In this document: positions 24,791 to 32,025 of the stretch, in pieces
Position numbering within the stretch: position 1 is the stretch's first letter
How the letters are laid out: every line of letters begins with the position of its first letter
Source: an uncultured Kushneria sp.
GTDB taxonomy: Bacteria; Pseudomonadota; Gammaproteobacteria; Pseudomonadales; Halomonadaceae
Direction: 5' to 3'
Length of the DNA: 64,000 nt
NCBI RefSeq assembly: GCF_947497025.1
Contig: NZ_CANMFC010000004.1
Span: 310,001 to 374,000 of the forward strand
The notes under the pieces: generated by a model
What the model was told of the DNA's origin: nothing
Databases searched by the model: none
What the model saw: only the letters and a program-made list of their open reading frames with translations
Translations under genes and position numbers: made by a program

Positions 24791-24985
24791 ATGGATCTAC
24801 TCGCAGAGCGTGCAGCGCTACAGCAGACCATCGAGGCGCTGCTGACCGACACCGACCGCCAGCATCGGCTGGTGCTACTTGATCACACGGTTTACCGGGT
24901 CACGGCAGAACGAATCACCGACCCGCAAGAGCTGGAGCAGGCAGTGCAGGAACACCTGAAGGAAGTGAGCCAGAGGCTCAAATAG
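24791..24985 (+). CDS. Hypothetical phage protein (64 residues)
   Basis: Begins MDLLAERAALQQTIEALLTD; two charged helices likely. Start one base after the previous stop. No family recognised. Followed by a GC hairpin (CGCCCC at 24989-24994 with GGGGCG at 25003-25008) and then the YadA-like gene. Confidence 0.5.
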   Translation: MDLLAERAALQQTIEALLTDTDRQHRLVLLDHTVYRVTAERITDPQELEQAVQEHLKEVSQRLK

Positions 24986-25056
24986 AAACGCCCCACGGGA
25001 ATGGGGCGCTGTTGGACGAAACCGCGAAGAAACGACTCAACGTCAAGGAATTTACC

Positions 25057-26106
25057 ATGAAAACACCGATCATCGCCATTACCGCATCCGCCGCTGTATT
25101 CGCCGCCCTCTCATCGTATGCCGAAGCTGGCACCGTCTCATCCCGTGATGTCTCGGTGCCCTACTACGGCAACCAGCAGAGCTTCAACAACCACATTCAG
25201 GGGCAGACCAACGATCAGCGCGACATGATCGACCACCTGCAGCGCTCGGATACCAATCACAACGCATGGACCGGCCGCCAGCAGGAACAGATTGACGGCC
25301 AGGGCGAACGCCTGACCAGTCTTGAAGGCTGGACCGATCGGCAAGAGGGTGCGATTCGCGCCATCAACATCGGACAGGACGACCAGAACCGCCGCCTTGA
25401 TGCCGGTGACGTCCGGGACCAGCGGCAGGACGGCAGCATTGATAACGCCCACGCCCGAATCGGCGGCGTCATCGAGCAGGCCAACGAGGACCGCGCGGTG
25501 ATCGACAGCAATACCGATCGCAGCACCGGAAACCAGAAAGCCATCGGGTTCCTGCAGGAGACGGACACGAAGCTCTCCGAAGCCATCCAGCAGGGCCAGC
25601 AGGCCCACGCCGTCACCGACAAGCGCAGCATCAACAACGCCGGGCGCCTCGATGGTGCTGAAGGTGCCATCAGGGAAACGAACCAGCAGGTCACCGACGA
25701 CCGTACCGCCAGCGTCGAGCGAGACCAGTCCATTGCCTACAGGGTGGATTACAACCAGCAGGTTAATGAGGCCTACCAGCGCCAGTCAGCCGCGCAATTC
25801 GAGCAGCACGCTGCAGCCATCGAATCCAACGCCCAGGCCATCACCAGCGAGCGCGAAGCACGCAAGCAGCAAGGGCGCGAAGCCAATGCCGGCATCGCTT
25901 CAGCGGCCGCCATCGGCCAGCACCACTTTGACACCAACTATCACGGCTTCCAGCTGAGCGTTTCCGGTGCCGGTTACCGCGGCGAGCACGCGCAGTCGCT
26001 CTCTGCCGGCGGTGCCATCACCGACACCATCTTCGGGTCGGTCGCCGTCGCTCATGACAGCCGGGGCAATCAGTCCTACGGCATCCAATCAACATTCAAA
26101 TTCTGA
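25057..26106 (+). CDS. Exported coiled-coil protein with YadA-like C-terminal anchor
   Basis: 349 residues from ATG 25057 (AAGGAA upstream; the frame from 25012 is less likely). A signal peptide is clear (MKTPIIAITASAAVFAALSS, then YAEA and cleavage near residue 24). Residues about 40-290 are Gln/Asp/Asn-rich helical repeats, likely a trimeric coiled coil. The end (GFQLSVSGAGYRGEHAQSLS...SYGIQSTFKF) resembles the YadA-type beta-barrel anchor and ends in Phe, as outer-membrane proteins do. A lysogenic-conversion adhesin or surface protein is the best inference; a short autotransporter-like or fibre fragment remains possible. Confidence 0.75.
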   Translation: MKTPIIAITASAAVFAALSSYAEAGTVSSRDVSVPYYGNQQSFNNHIQGQTNDQRDMIDHLQRSDTNHNAWTGRQQEQIDGQGERLTSLEGWTDRQEGAIRAINIGQDDQNRRLDAGDVRDQRQDGSIDNAHARIGGVIEQANEDRAVIDSNTDRSTGNQKAIGFLQETDTKLSEAIQQGQQAHAVTDKRSINNAGRLDGAEGAIRETNQQVTDDRTASVERDQSIAYRVDYNQQVNEAYQRQSAAQFEQHAAAIESNAQAITSEREARKQQGREANAGIASAAAIGQHHFDTNYHGFQLSVSGAGYRGEHAQSLSAGGAITDTIFGSVAVAHDSRGNQSYGIQSTFKF

Positions 26107-26116
26107 GACCAACAAC

Positions 26117-26233
26117 ATGATGACACTGGTTGCAGTTACCGGCATCGGATACGCCCTCCTGATCCTGTTCATGATCGGTTCAATGATGATCAACCCGCGT
26201 GACCCCATCGACCCGCCAGCCACAGCGGAATGA
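26117..26233 (+). CDS. Small membrane protein (38 residues)
   Basis: ATG at 26117, product MMTLVAVTGIGYALLILFMI followed by GSMMINPRDPIDPPATAE. One transmembrane segment. Lies 10 bases after the YadA-like stop. The ribosome site is weak, so expression is uncertain. Confidence 0.4.
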   Translation: MMTLVAVTGIGYALLILFMIGSMMINPRDPIDPPATAE

Positions 26234-26242
26234 ACGACGGCG

Positions 26243-26393
26243 CCAGCAGCGTGACCTGCTGGCCATTGATCAGGGCTCTTGATGAGCCGGCGAAAGGCCA
26301 TCGCGGCCCGGAGGCGATAGAGCCCTGATCGATGCGCGACGGTGCATCACATGCAATCCCTGCGTTTGCCTGGCCGACCGGCCGGGCCTTTTT
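26243..26393 (+). ncRNA. Structured non-coding region ending in an intrinsic terminator
   Basis: Three consecutive hairpins: CCAGCAG/CTGCTGG (26243-26262), a perfect 12-base stem GATCAGGGCTCT (26268-26279) with AGAGCCCTGATC (26319-26330) enclosing about 40 bases with GGCCATCGCGGCC inside, then a terminator (GCCTGGCC/GGCCGGGC followed by TTTTT, 26368-26393). The sequence CAGGGCTC is shared with the earlier structured region at 24309-24356. Could be the 3' end of the accessory mRNA, a small RNA or a regulatory element; no known RNA family is recognised. Confidence 0.45.
26368..26393 (+). terminator. Intrinsic terminator before the HNH gene
   Basis: Stem GCCTGGCC and GGCCGGGC (one G-U pair) with a GACC loop and a five-T tail. 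Confidence 0.75.
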
Positions 26394-26426
26394 CCCGCGG
26401 GGCAAAGGAAACGCCAGGGTGAACAC

Positions 26427-26882
26427 ATGAACACATGCATTGAATTTGAGGGCAGCAAGTTCCCGTCAGGATACGGACGTAGTTTGGTGGATGGACGAGA
26501 AATAAGCGCCCACAGGGTTGCTTACTGCAAAGCAAATGGTATCGAGCTCAAAGAAATCGAAGGAAAGGTAATTCGGCATATCTGTGATAACCCGCCATGC
26601 GTCAATCCAAAACACCTTTTGATAGGCACTCAGAAAGAGAACATGCAAGACAAGGTCAATCGGGGTCGCCTTGTAATGCCAAACACAAAGGGAGTTTTGC
26701 ATTGGAGTCACAAGCTCACTGAAAGCGATGTGCTTGAAATACGCCGAAGAGCAAAGGTCGGTGGAGAAGAAAACACGACCAAGCGGCTTGCTATCGAATT
26801 TGGCGTAAAGCCGCCAGCGATTCAGAAAATTATCAAAAGATTGAGATGGAAACACATTCCGGAACAGGAGGCAGCATCATGA
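26427..26882 (+). CDS. HNH homing-type endonuclease
   Basis: 151 residues. N-terminal HNH_3 core: [20 protein letters not shown], then [20 protein letters not shown] with the HNH residues, then [13 protein letters not shown]. The C-terminal part ([14 protein letters not shown]...[20 protein letters not shown]) is an HTH of the type found in free-standing homing endonucleases. Its DNA is noticeably AT-richer than the genes on either side, and it lies just after a terminator, which suggests a recent insertion. The stop overlaps the RdgC start. Confidence 0.85.
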   Translation: MNTCIEFEGSKFPSGYGRSLVDGREISAHRVAYCKANGIELKEIEGKVIRHICDNPPCVNPKHLLIGTQKENMQDKVNRGRLVMPNTKGVLHWSHKLTESDVLEIRRRAKVGGEENTTKRLAIEFGVKPPAIQKIIKRLRWKHIPEQEAAS

Positions 26883-28018
26883 TGTGGGCACGCAATATTC
26901 AGGTTTACCGGCTGCTCGACACCGAGCACCTGCCGCTTGAGCAGCTGACCGAAGCGCTCGAAACATACCGCTTTCAGCCGTGCAGCGAAACACAGGCCCG
27001 CCGTGTGGGCTGGTCAGCCCCGGCGGGCAGCGCTGGCAATGGCCAGCTGGTGCATGAAGTCTCTGGCCACCGCCTCATCACCCTGATGCGGCAGGAACGC
27101 ATCCTGCCTGCCCCGGTTATCCGCGATGAGCTGGCCGAGCGCGTCGATAAGCTCACCGCGCAGCAGGGCTACCCGCCAGCCCGACGCGACAAGCTGGCGA
27201 TGAAGGAACGCATCGTTGAAGAGCTGCTGCCGCGTGCGTTCACCAAGAACAGCCGCACCGATGTCTGGATCGATACCAAGGCCAACATCATCGGCGTGGC
27301 CGCCAGCAGTGCAAAGCAGGCCGAAGAAGCACTGGACGTGCTGCGCGAATCTCTGGGCTCGCTGAAGGTCATCCCGCTGGCACCGCAGACACCGGCCGGG
27401 CGCACCATGACAACGTGGATCAATGATCCGACCACCCGCCCCGGAGGCGTGGTGCTGGGTGACCGTGTAGTGCTGCGAGCCAAAGGCGATGACGGGAAGC
27501 TGGTAGCAACCGCCATCGACCTCGACGGCGATGAGGTTCGCACGTCGCTGGAAGTCGGCCGGCAGGTATCGCAGATGGCCCTGACGTTCGAAGAGCAGAT
27601 GTCGTTCATCCTGGTCGAGGACATGACCATCAAGTCAGTGCGTTTTGCCGATGCGGTGCTGAAGGAAGTCGATGATACCGACAGTGACGAAAACCCGGTC
27701 CTGCAGATGGAGACCGAGTTCGTGCTGGCCGCTCAATGCCTGGCACACACGATCGACAAGCTGATGCATGCGCTGGGTGGGGAGGCTGATCCGATGCAAG
27801 CCGTCGAAAAGCGGCTTGATGACCCAGAAGACGGGATGTTGCCCAAGGTCATCGAAAGCATCCGTGAAAGCGGCAACGAGTTCGCCAACATCAGCTATGT
27901 GCAGCGCACTTTCAAGATCGGATACAACCGAGCAGCCCGGCTTGTAGAAGCCATGGAAGATCTGGGCGTGGTGTCGAAGATGGATAACCAAGGGCGCAGG
28001 AGGGTTATCCGGAAATGA
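26879..28018 (+). CDS. rdgC: RdgC fused to an FtsK-gamma-like winged helix
   Basis: 379 residues from ATG 26879 (GGAGG seven bases upstream). Residues about 1-303 match RdgC ([76 protein letters not shown]). RdgC is a DNA-binding ring that modulates RecA. The remainder (about 315-379; [38 protein letters not shown]) closely resembles the KOPS-binding gamma domain of FtsK. The usual RdgC is about 300 residues, so this is a fusion. The start overlaps the HNH stop. Followed by a methyltransferase-like gene overlapping by 4 bases. Confidence 0.85.
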   Translation: MMWARNIQVYRLLDTEHLPLEQLTEALETYRFQPCSETQARRVGWSAPAGSAGNGQLVHEVSGHRLITLMRQERILPAPVIRDELAERVDKLTAQQGYPPARRDKLAMKERIVEELLPRAFTKNSRTDVWIDTKANIIGVAASSAKQAEEALDVLRESLGSLKVIPLAPQTPAGRTMTTWINDPTTRPGGVVLGDRVVLRAKGDDGKLVATAIDLDGDEVRTSLEVGRQVSQMALTFEEQMSFILVEDMTIKSVRFADAVLKEVDDTDSDENPVLQMETEFVLAAQCLAHTIDKLMHALGGEADPMQAVEKRLDDPEDGMLPKVIESIRESGNEFANISYVQRTFKIGYNRAARLVEAMEDLGVVSKMDNQGRRRVIRK

Positions 28019-28734
28019 ACCGAGACACCATCCTCTGCCTGTGCGACTACAGCGGTGTGATGGCCCAGCCCTGGGTGATGGCGGGTTACACCGCCATCCT
28101 CATCGACCCGCAACACCCGGCCGGCATCACCACCGATGGCGGCTATGTCCGGGTGGGTCATGAGATCGACCACCCGGTCAGCTGGCAAGTCATCCGCGAC
28201 CACCTGCCTCGCCTGGTATTCGTTGTTGGCTTTCCACCTTGCACCGACGTTTCCCTGAGCGGCACCCGCTGGTGGGCAAAGAAGGCCGCCGCGGATCGCT
28301 ACTTCCAGTGCAAGGCCACCCGAGTCGCCGAACAGTGCCAGACGATCGGCAACATGTCCGGCGCGCCATGGATCATGGAAAACCCCATGTCAGCCTTCAG
28401 CCGCATATTCCGCCAGCCCGACCACAAGTTTCATCCGTTCCACTACACCGGCTGGGAGCCGGACGACAACTACCGCAAGGAAACATGGCTCTGGTGCGGC
28501 GGCGGGTTCGTGATGCCGCCAGCGCTTCAGGCCAGCGGACTGGACGAACCTGATAACCGTATCCACCACTGCCCGCCCGGTGCCGAGCGCGCCAACATCC
28601 GCAGCGCCACACCCCGAGGCTTTGCCCGGGCCGTATTCAACGCCAACGGTGCCGCCAGCGGCTGCTCATCAAAGGTGCTGGGCCCCAAGGCCGAGCGCTG
28701 GGTGCAGGAAATCGAACAAGGAGCAGAAGCATGA
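28015..28734 (+). CDS. DNA cytosine methyltransferase-like protein
   Basis: 239 residues. Motifs of C5-cytosine methyltransferases are visible in order: a degenerate motif I ([20 protein letters not shown]), a Pro-Pro-Cys motif IV at 74-76 ([16 protein letters not shown]), and Glu-Asn-Pro motif VI at 122-124 ([11 protein letters not shown]). The protein is shorter than a full M.HhaI-type enzyme and lacks an obvious large target-recognition region, so substrate and activity are uncertain. It is translationally coupled to the RdgC fusion gene and may protect phage DNA. Confidence 0.7.
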   Translation: MNRDTILCLCDYSGVMAQPWVMAGYTAILIDPQHPAGITTDGGYVRVGHEIDHPVSWQVIRDHLPRLVFVVGFPPCTDVSLSGTRWWAKKAAADRYFQCKATRVAEQCQTIGNMSGAPWIMENPMSAFSRIFRQPDHKFHPFHYTGWEPDDNYRKETWLWCGGGFVMPPALQASGLDEPDNRIHHCPPGAERANIRSATPRGFARAVFNANGAASGCSSKVLGPKAERWVQEIEQGAEA

Positions 28735-28967
28735 TCCTTACACAGCATGACCAACAGGTGGTGCAGCACATTCGATCAAACACCATCAAGCGACATGATA
28801 CACGGCTGAGCATCGAGGAGCGCGCCGCGGCAGTAGGCGTTCACCCTCAGACAATCAAAAGCCGCATCAAGGCCATCAAGCGAAAGAACCCGGCGATCAG
28901 CGATGAAGACGCCACAGAAAAGGCACTGAAGCAGGGCAAAAGCGAACGCTGCGGGAGGCGCTCATGA
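28731..28967 (+). CDS. Small HTH-like protein
   Basis: 78 residues. The segment LSIEERAAAVGVHPQTIKSR looks like a helix-turn-helix, followed by basic residues (IKAIKRKNPAISDEDATEKA) and a basic tail. Overlaps the methyltransferase stop by 4 bases. Probable DNA-binding protein; exact role unknown. Confidence 0.55.
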   Translation: MILTQHDQQVVQHIRSNTIKRHDTRLSIEERAAAVGVHPQTIKSRIKAIKRKNPAISDEDATEKALKQGKSERCGRRS

Positions 28968-29158
28968 TGACTATCACCAGCCCGGCCGGTAGAAGGCTGG
29001 CCCGGGCAAAATCTGCACTGGATTTGGAAGAAGAAGCCGATGCCCTATTTGATCCGCGTCGGCTGAGAATTGCGCGGCTGGATTTCGAAACTGCCGCTCG
29101 AGAAGTTGCTGACGAACTGATAGAGCAGCGCTTCCACCTTTGTGAGGGCAATGACTGA
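28964..29158 (+). CDS. Hypothetical phage protein (64 residues)
   Basis: MMTITSPAGRRLARAKSALD followed by an acidic-basic helix (LEEEADALFDPRRLRIARLD). GGGAGG lies upstream of the ATG. Helical, charged. No family recognised. Overlaps the previous gene. Confidence 0.5.
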   Translation: MMTITSPAGRRLARAKSALDLEEEADALFDPRRLRIARLDFETAAREVADELIEQRFHLCEGND

Positions 29159-29376
29159 TGGCCGGCATGCAGGCGCTGACGCGCACCGTGGCCATGACCG
29201 ATACCGGCGAGATCCGCACCTTTCCCTGGCTGGTGCCGCCAGCCTATGAAGACGACGACATTCGCCGATCGGTGCGGGACATGCCGCTGCAGCAGACGCT
29301 TAAGGTCACCGCAAACATTTCAGGCCAGACCATCTGGCAGCTGGATTCAGAAACAGAACAGGGAGTAGAGGCATGA
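29158..29376 (+). CDS. Hypothetical phage protein (72 residues)
   Basis: Begins MAGMQALTRTVAMTDTGEIR, with PWLVPPAYEDDDIRRSVRDM in the middle. No family recognised. ATG overlaps the preceding stop by one base, and its own stop overlaps the next start by 4 bases. Confidence 0.5.
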   Translation: MAGMQALTRTVAMTDTGEIRTFPWLVPPAYEDDDIRRSVRDMPLQQTLKVTANISGQTIWQLDSETEQGVEA

Positions 29377-29624
29377 GCATGGCACGCGATGCGGTCACGA
29401 AAGCATTCTGCGCAGATGAGGGAGGCATGGGCGCGCCGGTTTACGAGAATGGCCGGTGCTATGTGGAGCATGAGGGACCGGGGCTGTATCGGGTATATCG
29501 CAGCAACATGACGCATGCAGTGTTACGAAGCACTATAGATTTTCCCAGGCAGCCTGATTATGCGCTCGAACGCGCAAAAGATGAATGCGATCGGCGGGCG
29601 GTCGATGAGCGTGACGCCTTTTGA
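29373..29624 (+). CDS. Hypothetical phage protein, copy 1 of a duplicated pair
   Basis: 83 residues. The last 61 residues (from VYENGRCYVEHEGPGLYRVY) match the protein at 30013 at 53 of 61 positions. The first 22 residues are unique to this copy. Contains a Tyr/Arg-rich segment and a Cys near the C-terminus. No family recognised. The pair brackets a zinc-finger gene. Confidence 0.6.
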   Translation: MSMARDAVTKAFCADEGGMGAPVYENGRCYVEHEGPGLYRVYRSNMTHAVLRSTIDFPRQPDYALERAKDECDRRAVDERDAF

Positions 29625-29680
29625 AGGTCGAAGCATGTGGCCGCGTTTTCCTACCCGGCGATAATGAGGGCTACCGAGTA

Positions 29681-30010
29681 ATGGCAAAGACCCGCCCCCT
29701 TCACTGGCAGGAGCCAGCCACGGCGCCCTGCCCGGGCTGCAACGGCACCGGCGAGTGGTCGGGCATGTTCTCCAGCGGGCCGTGTGCGGCATGCGACGGC
29801 ACCGGTCTTGTCGGCGAGGATGGCGAACCACTCGACCAGACCGACCTACTGGCGATCATGCGCCGCCAGCGTGACCGCCAGCATGACCGGCTCAAACGAC
29901 TATGGGGCACGCCCGGCGTGCCGGAGGCCGTAGAGCGGCACCGCCAGCAAAAAGCACAGAACGAGCGTGACAAGCACGCAGAACGAAAGCATCAACTGAG
30001 AGGAGCGTGA
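29681..30010 (+). CDS. DnaJ-type zinc-finger protein
   Basis: 109 residues from ATG 29681; an earlier TTG at 29621 gives a longer frame but with a weaker start. Two CxxCxGxG motifs (CPGCNGTGEWSG and CAACDGTGLVGE) form a DnaJ-like zinc-binding unit. The rest is a basic helical tail. Possible RNA/DNA or protein-folding accessory; no J domain present. Confidence 0.6.
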   Translation: MAKTRPLHWQEPATAPCPGCNGTGEWSGMFSSGPCAACDGTGLVGEDGEPLDQTDLLAIMRRQRDRQHDRLKRLWGTPGVPEAVERHRQQKAQNERDKHAERKHQLRGA

Positions 30011-30012
30011 CC

Positions 30013-30204
30013 ATGCCGGTATACGAGAATGGCCGCTGCTATGTGAAGCACGAAGGGTCGGGGCTTTACCGGGTCTATCGCAGCAACATGACCCATGCGG
30101 TGCTACGCAGCACTATCGATTTTCCCGGGCAGCCTGAGTATGCGCTCGAGCGTGCAAGGTCTGAATGCGACCGACGCGCCGTAAAAGAGAAGGACGCCTT
30201 TTGA
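30013..30204 (+). CDS. Hypothetical phage protein, copy 2 of a duplicated pair
   Basis: 63 residues from ATG 30013 (or 65 from GTG 30007, overlapping the previous stop). MPVYENGRCYVKHEGSGLYR..., nearly identical to the C-terminal part of the 29373 product (53 of 61 shared). Preceded by GGAG. The match at DNA level is also high, so the duplication looks recent or maintained. Confidence 0.6.
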   Translation: MPVYENGRCYVKHEGSGLYRVYRSNMTHAVLRSTIDFPGQPEYALERARSECDRRAVKEKDAF

Positions 30205-30281
30205 CGCTTACGCACGATACGCAAGGCAGCTTGTGTATCACGAAACGCGAAATATGAACATCAACTGAAGGGAAAGTGACC

Positions 30282-30560
30282 ATGCAGACACAGAATGAAG
30301 AACGGCTGGCCAGCCTGGTCGAACGAATGGAGGCAGTGCTGGTGCATCAGGCCCAGCAGGAGGAAGTGTTGCTGTCGATGTCAGAGGTATGCGAGCGCAC
30401 CGGCTACAGCAGCACCAAGATGTACAAGATGATTCAGGACGGGCAGTTCCCGGCCGGCCGCCGGATGTTCAACGGTGGCGTGCGCTGGCGAGCCGCTGAC
30501 GTGAATGAATGGATCAGGCAGGAATGGGCGCGCTCGGCACCTGCCCCGCGTCGTGCTTGA
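30282..30560 (+). CDS. AlpA-like excisionase
   Basis: 92 residues from ATG 30282 (GGGAAAG upstream). A MerR/AlpA-type HTH is visible: LLSMSEVCERTGYSSTKMYK, MIQDGQFPAGRRMFNGGVRW, RAADVNEWIRQEWARS. Its 3' end overlaps the convergent integrase gene by 47 bases, so the two products are likely balanced against each other. Probable recombination directionality factor for excision. Confidence 0.85.
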   Translation: MQTQNEERLASLVERMEAVLVHQAQQEEVLLSMSEVCERTGYSSTKMYKMIQDGQFPAGRRMFNGGVRWRAADVNEWIRQEWARSAPAPRRA

Positions 30561-31725
30561 GTCCCTCGATGTAATCCGCCCACCACTGCAACATGCGGCG
30601 TCGATCATCCAGATAGTCTGCGTGGTTGTACGCCGCTCTCACCTTATCGCCTGGCGAGTGCGCCAGCTGCTTCTCTATCAGGTCACCCCGCCAGCCATGC
30701 TGATTCAGCAGCGTTGAGGCCGTAGCGCGGAAACCGTGGCCGCTAAACTCCCCGCCCCATCCCATCCGAACCAGCGCCGTATTGATCGTGGTGTTCGTCA
30801 TGAACTCATTGGGTCGCCGGTTGTTCGGAAACATGATTTCCCGATTGCCTGTATACCCGTACAGCTCGGTCAGCAGCGCCATGACCTGATCAGACAGCGG
30901 CACCACATGAGGAATGCGGCGCTTCATCTTTTCCTTTGGCACCCGCCACTCGCGGCGCTGCCAGTCGATCTCCTGCCAAAGGCCCTGGCGCATCTCCCCC
31001 GTTCGCAACATCGTCAGCATCAGCACCTGCATCGCAATCTGCGTCAGCCGGTAGCTTTTCGATTCATCAATGTCGCGCACCAGCTTCGCAAGCCGGGCAG
31101 GCGTCAGGCTGGTGGAGTGTTTGGTGGGCACCCGCCGCACCGTGCGCCTCAGCGCCTGCGTTGGATCAGTATCAACGCGCAGCGTGTTGATGGCATGGCC
31201 ATATACCGCGCCGATCCACTGGCGGGACAGCGTGGCCACCGATGGGGCCCCGCGCTCAGCGATTCCCGTGATCAGCTCGAGGATGTCCGCGGGCGTGATC
31301 TCCTTGACGGGACGCTCACCCAGTGTCGGCAGTATGTCGTTGTCGAGCCCTTTCCTGACCTGCCGGCCGTAATAGAAAGACCAGCGCGGTGACTCGTTGC
31401 GGTACCACTCTTCGGCCAGCTTACCCAGCGTATTTACCTGCTCACGGCGGGCGGCCACCTGCTCGGCCTCGCGGGCCTTCTTGGGGTGTACCCCCCGGGC
31501 AGCCTGATCCTTTGCCCAGTCACGAATGGCCCGGGCCTCTTTCAGCCCCACGCCCGGATACTGTCCGATCGTGAACATGCCCTCTTTGCCATCCACAAAG
31601 TAACGCACCCGCCAGCTCTTCCGGCCGCTGGGCTGCACGTCGAGATACAGGCCGTTATCGTCGGACAGACGATAGGCCTTCTCCTTTGGTTTTGCCTGGC
31701 GCGCCTTCGTATCTGAGAGTGGCAT
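30514..31725 (-). CDS. Tyrosine integrase (P4-type, DUF4102 N-terminus)
   Basis: 403 residues from ATG 31725 (MPLSDTKARQAKPKEKAYRL), the typical start of P4-family integrases; a longer frame to 31821 is less likely. Catalytic residues visible: Arg in LMLTMLRTGEMRQGLWQEID, His-x-x-Arg in FSGHGFRATASTLLN, His in IEKQLAHSPG, and the Tyr in VRAAYNHADYLDDRR. It mediates integration of this prophage and lies at its right boundary, next to trpE. Confidence 0.92.
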   Translation of the reverse strand: MPLSDTKARQAKPKEKAYRLSDDNGLYLDVQPSGRKSWRVRYFVDGKEGMFTIGQYPGVGLKEARAIRDWAKDQAARGVHPKKAREAEQVAARREQVNTLGKLAEEWYRNESPRWSFYYGRQVRKGLDNDILPTLGERPVKEITPADILELITGIAERGAPSVATLSRQWIGAVYGHAINTLRVDTDPTQALRRTVRRVPTKHSTSLTPARLAKLVRDIDESKSYRLTQIAMQVLMLTMLRTGEMRQGLWQEIDWQRREWRVPKEKMKRRIPHVVPLSDQVMALLTELYGYTGNREIMFPNNRRPNEFMTNTTINTALVRMGWGGEFSGHGFRATASTLLNQHGWRGDLIEKQLAHSPGDKVRAAYNHADYLDDRRRMLQWWADYIEGLKHDAGQVPSAPIPA

Positions 31726-31727
31726 GG

Positions 31728-31785
31728 CTGGGTAAAAGCTCCGGGCTGGGCTGGGTAAAAACGATTTACCCAGCATTTTACCCAG
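31728..31785. repeat. Cluster of CTGGGTAAA repeats at the integrase start
   Basis: Two direct copies of CTGGGTAAAA (31728-31737, 31751-31760) and two inverted copies (31764-31773 with one mismatch, 31776-31785). The 31751-31773 pair is a perfect palindrome with 9-base arms and a 5-base centre. Directly beside the int start codon, these could be Int/Xis arm sites or an operator for int autoregulation. Confidence 0.55.
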
Positions 31786-31824
31786 ATCATAGCAGGATGG
31801 GCACGGTTTGATATGTACCAAAAA

Positions 31825-31851
31825 GGAAAAGGCCCCGCCAATGGCGGGGCC
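31825..31851 (-). terminator. Intrinsic terminator between trpE and int
   Basis: GGCCCCGCC (31831-31839) pairs perfectly with GGCGGGGCC (31843-31851). On the minus strand the stem is followed by TTTTCCTTTTT. It would stop trpE transcription before the prophage, or could be an ancestral trpE terminator. Confidence 0.7.
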
Positions 31852-32025
31852 TCAAGAGCATGTGATGTCTTTATATACAGTACATGGGAGACCAATAGTG
31901 ATTATCGATCATCAATACTTTCATGGCTTTCCATCCTCACGGTGACCGGGCGGTCGATACCTCGACACGATCATGCCCGGCCTGTCTTCGGTGTTGGCCA
32001 GTTGATTGCGCAACGCAATCCGGCG

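Larger units (their letters stand above)
31726..32025. other. Prophage-chromosome junction (att region)
   Basis: The 300 bases between int and trpE should contain one hybrid attachment site. No tRNA gene is seen and the other end of the prophage is outside the window, so the core cannot be located. The region holds the CTGGGTAAA cluster and a strong terminator. A small stem GATTGCG/CGCAATC lies at 32004-32020. Confidence 0.5.

Noticed and set aside
26268-26330. Hammerhead ribozyme core (TTGATGA...GAAA)
   Set aside because: The essential first C of CUGAUGA is replaced by T and the stem II would be a single pair, so the core is not canonical.
31726-32025. tRNA gene as integration site
   Set aside because: No cloverleaf-like sequence was found in the 300 bases between int and trpE.
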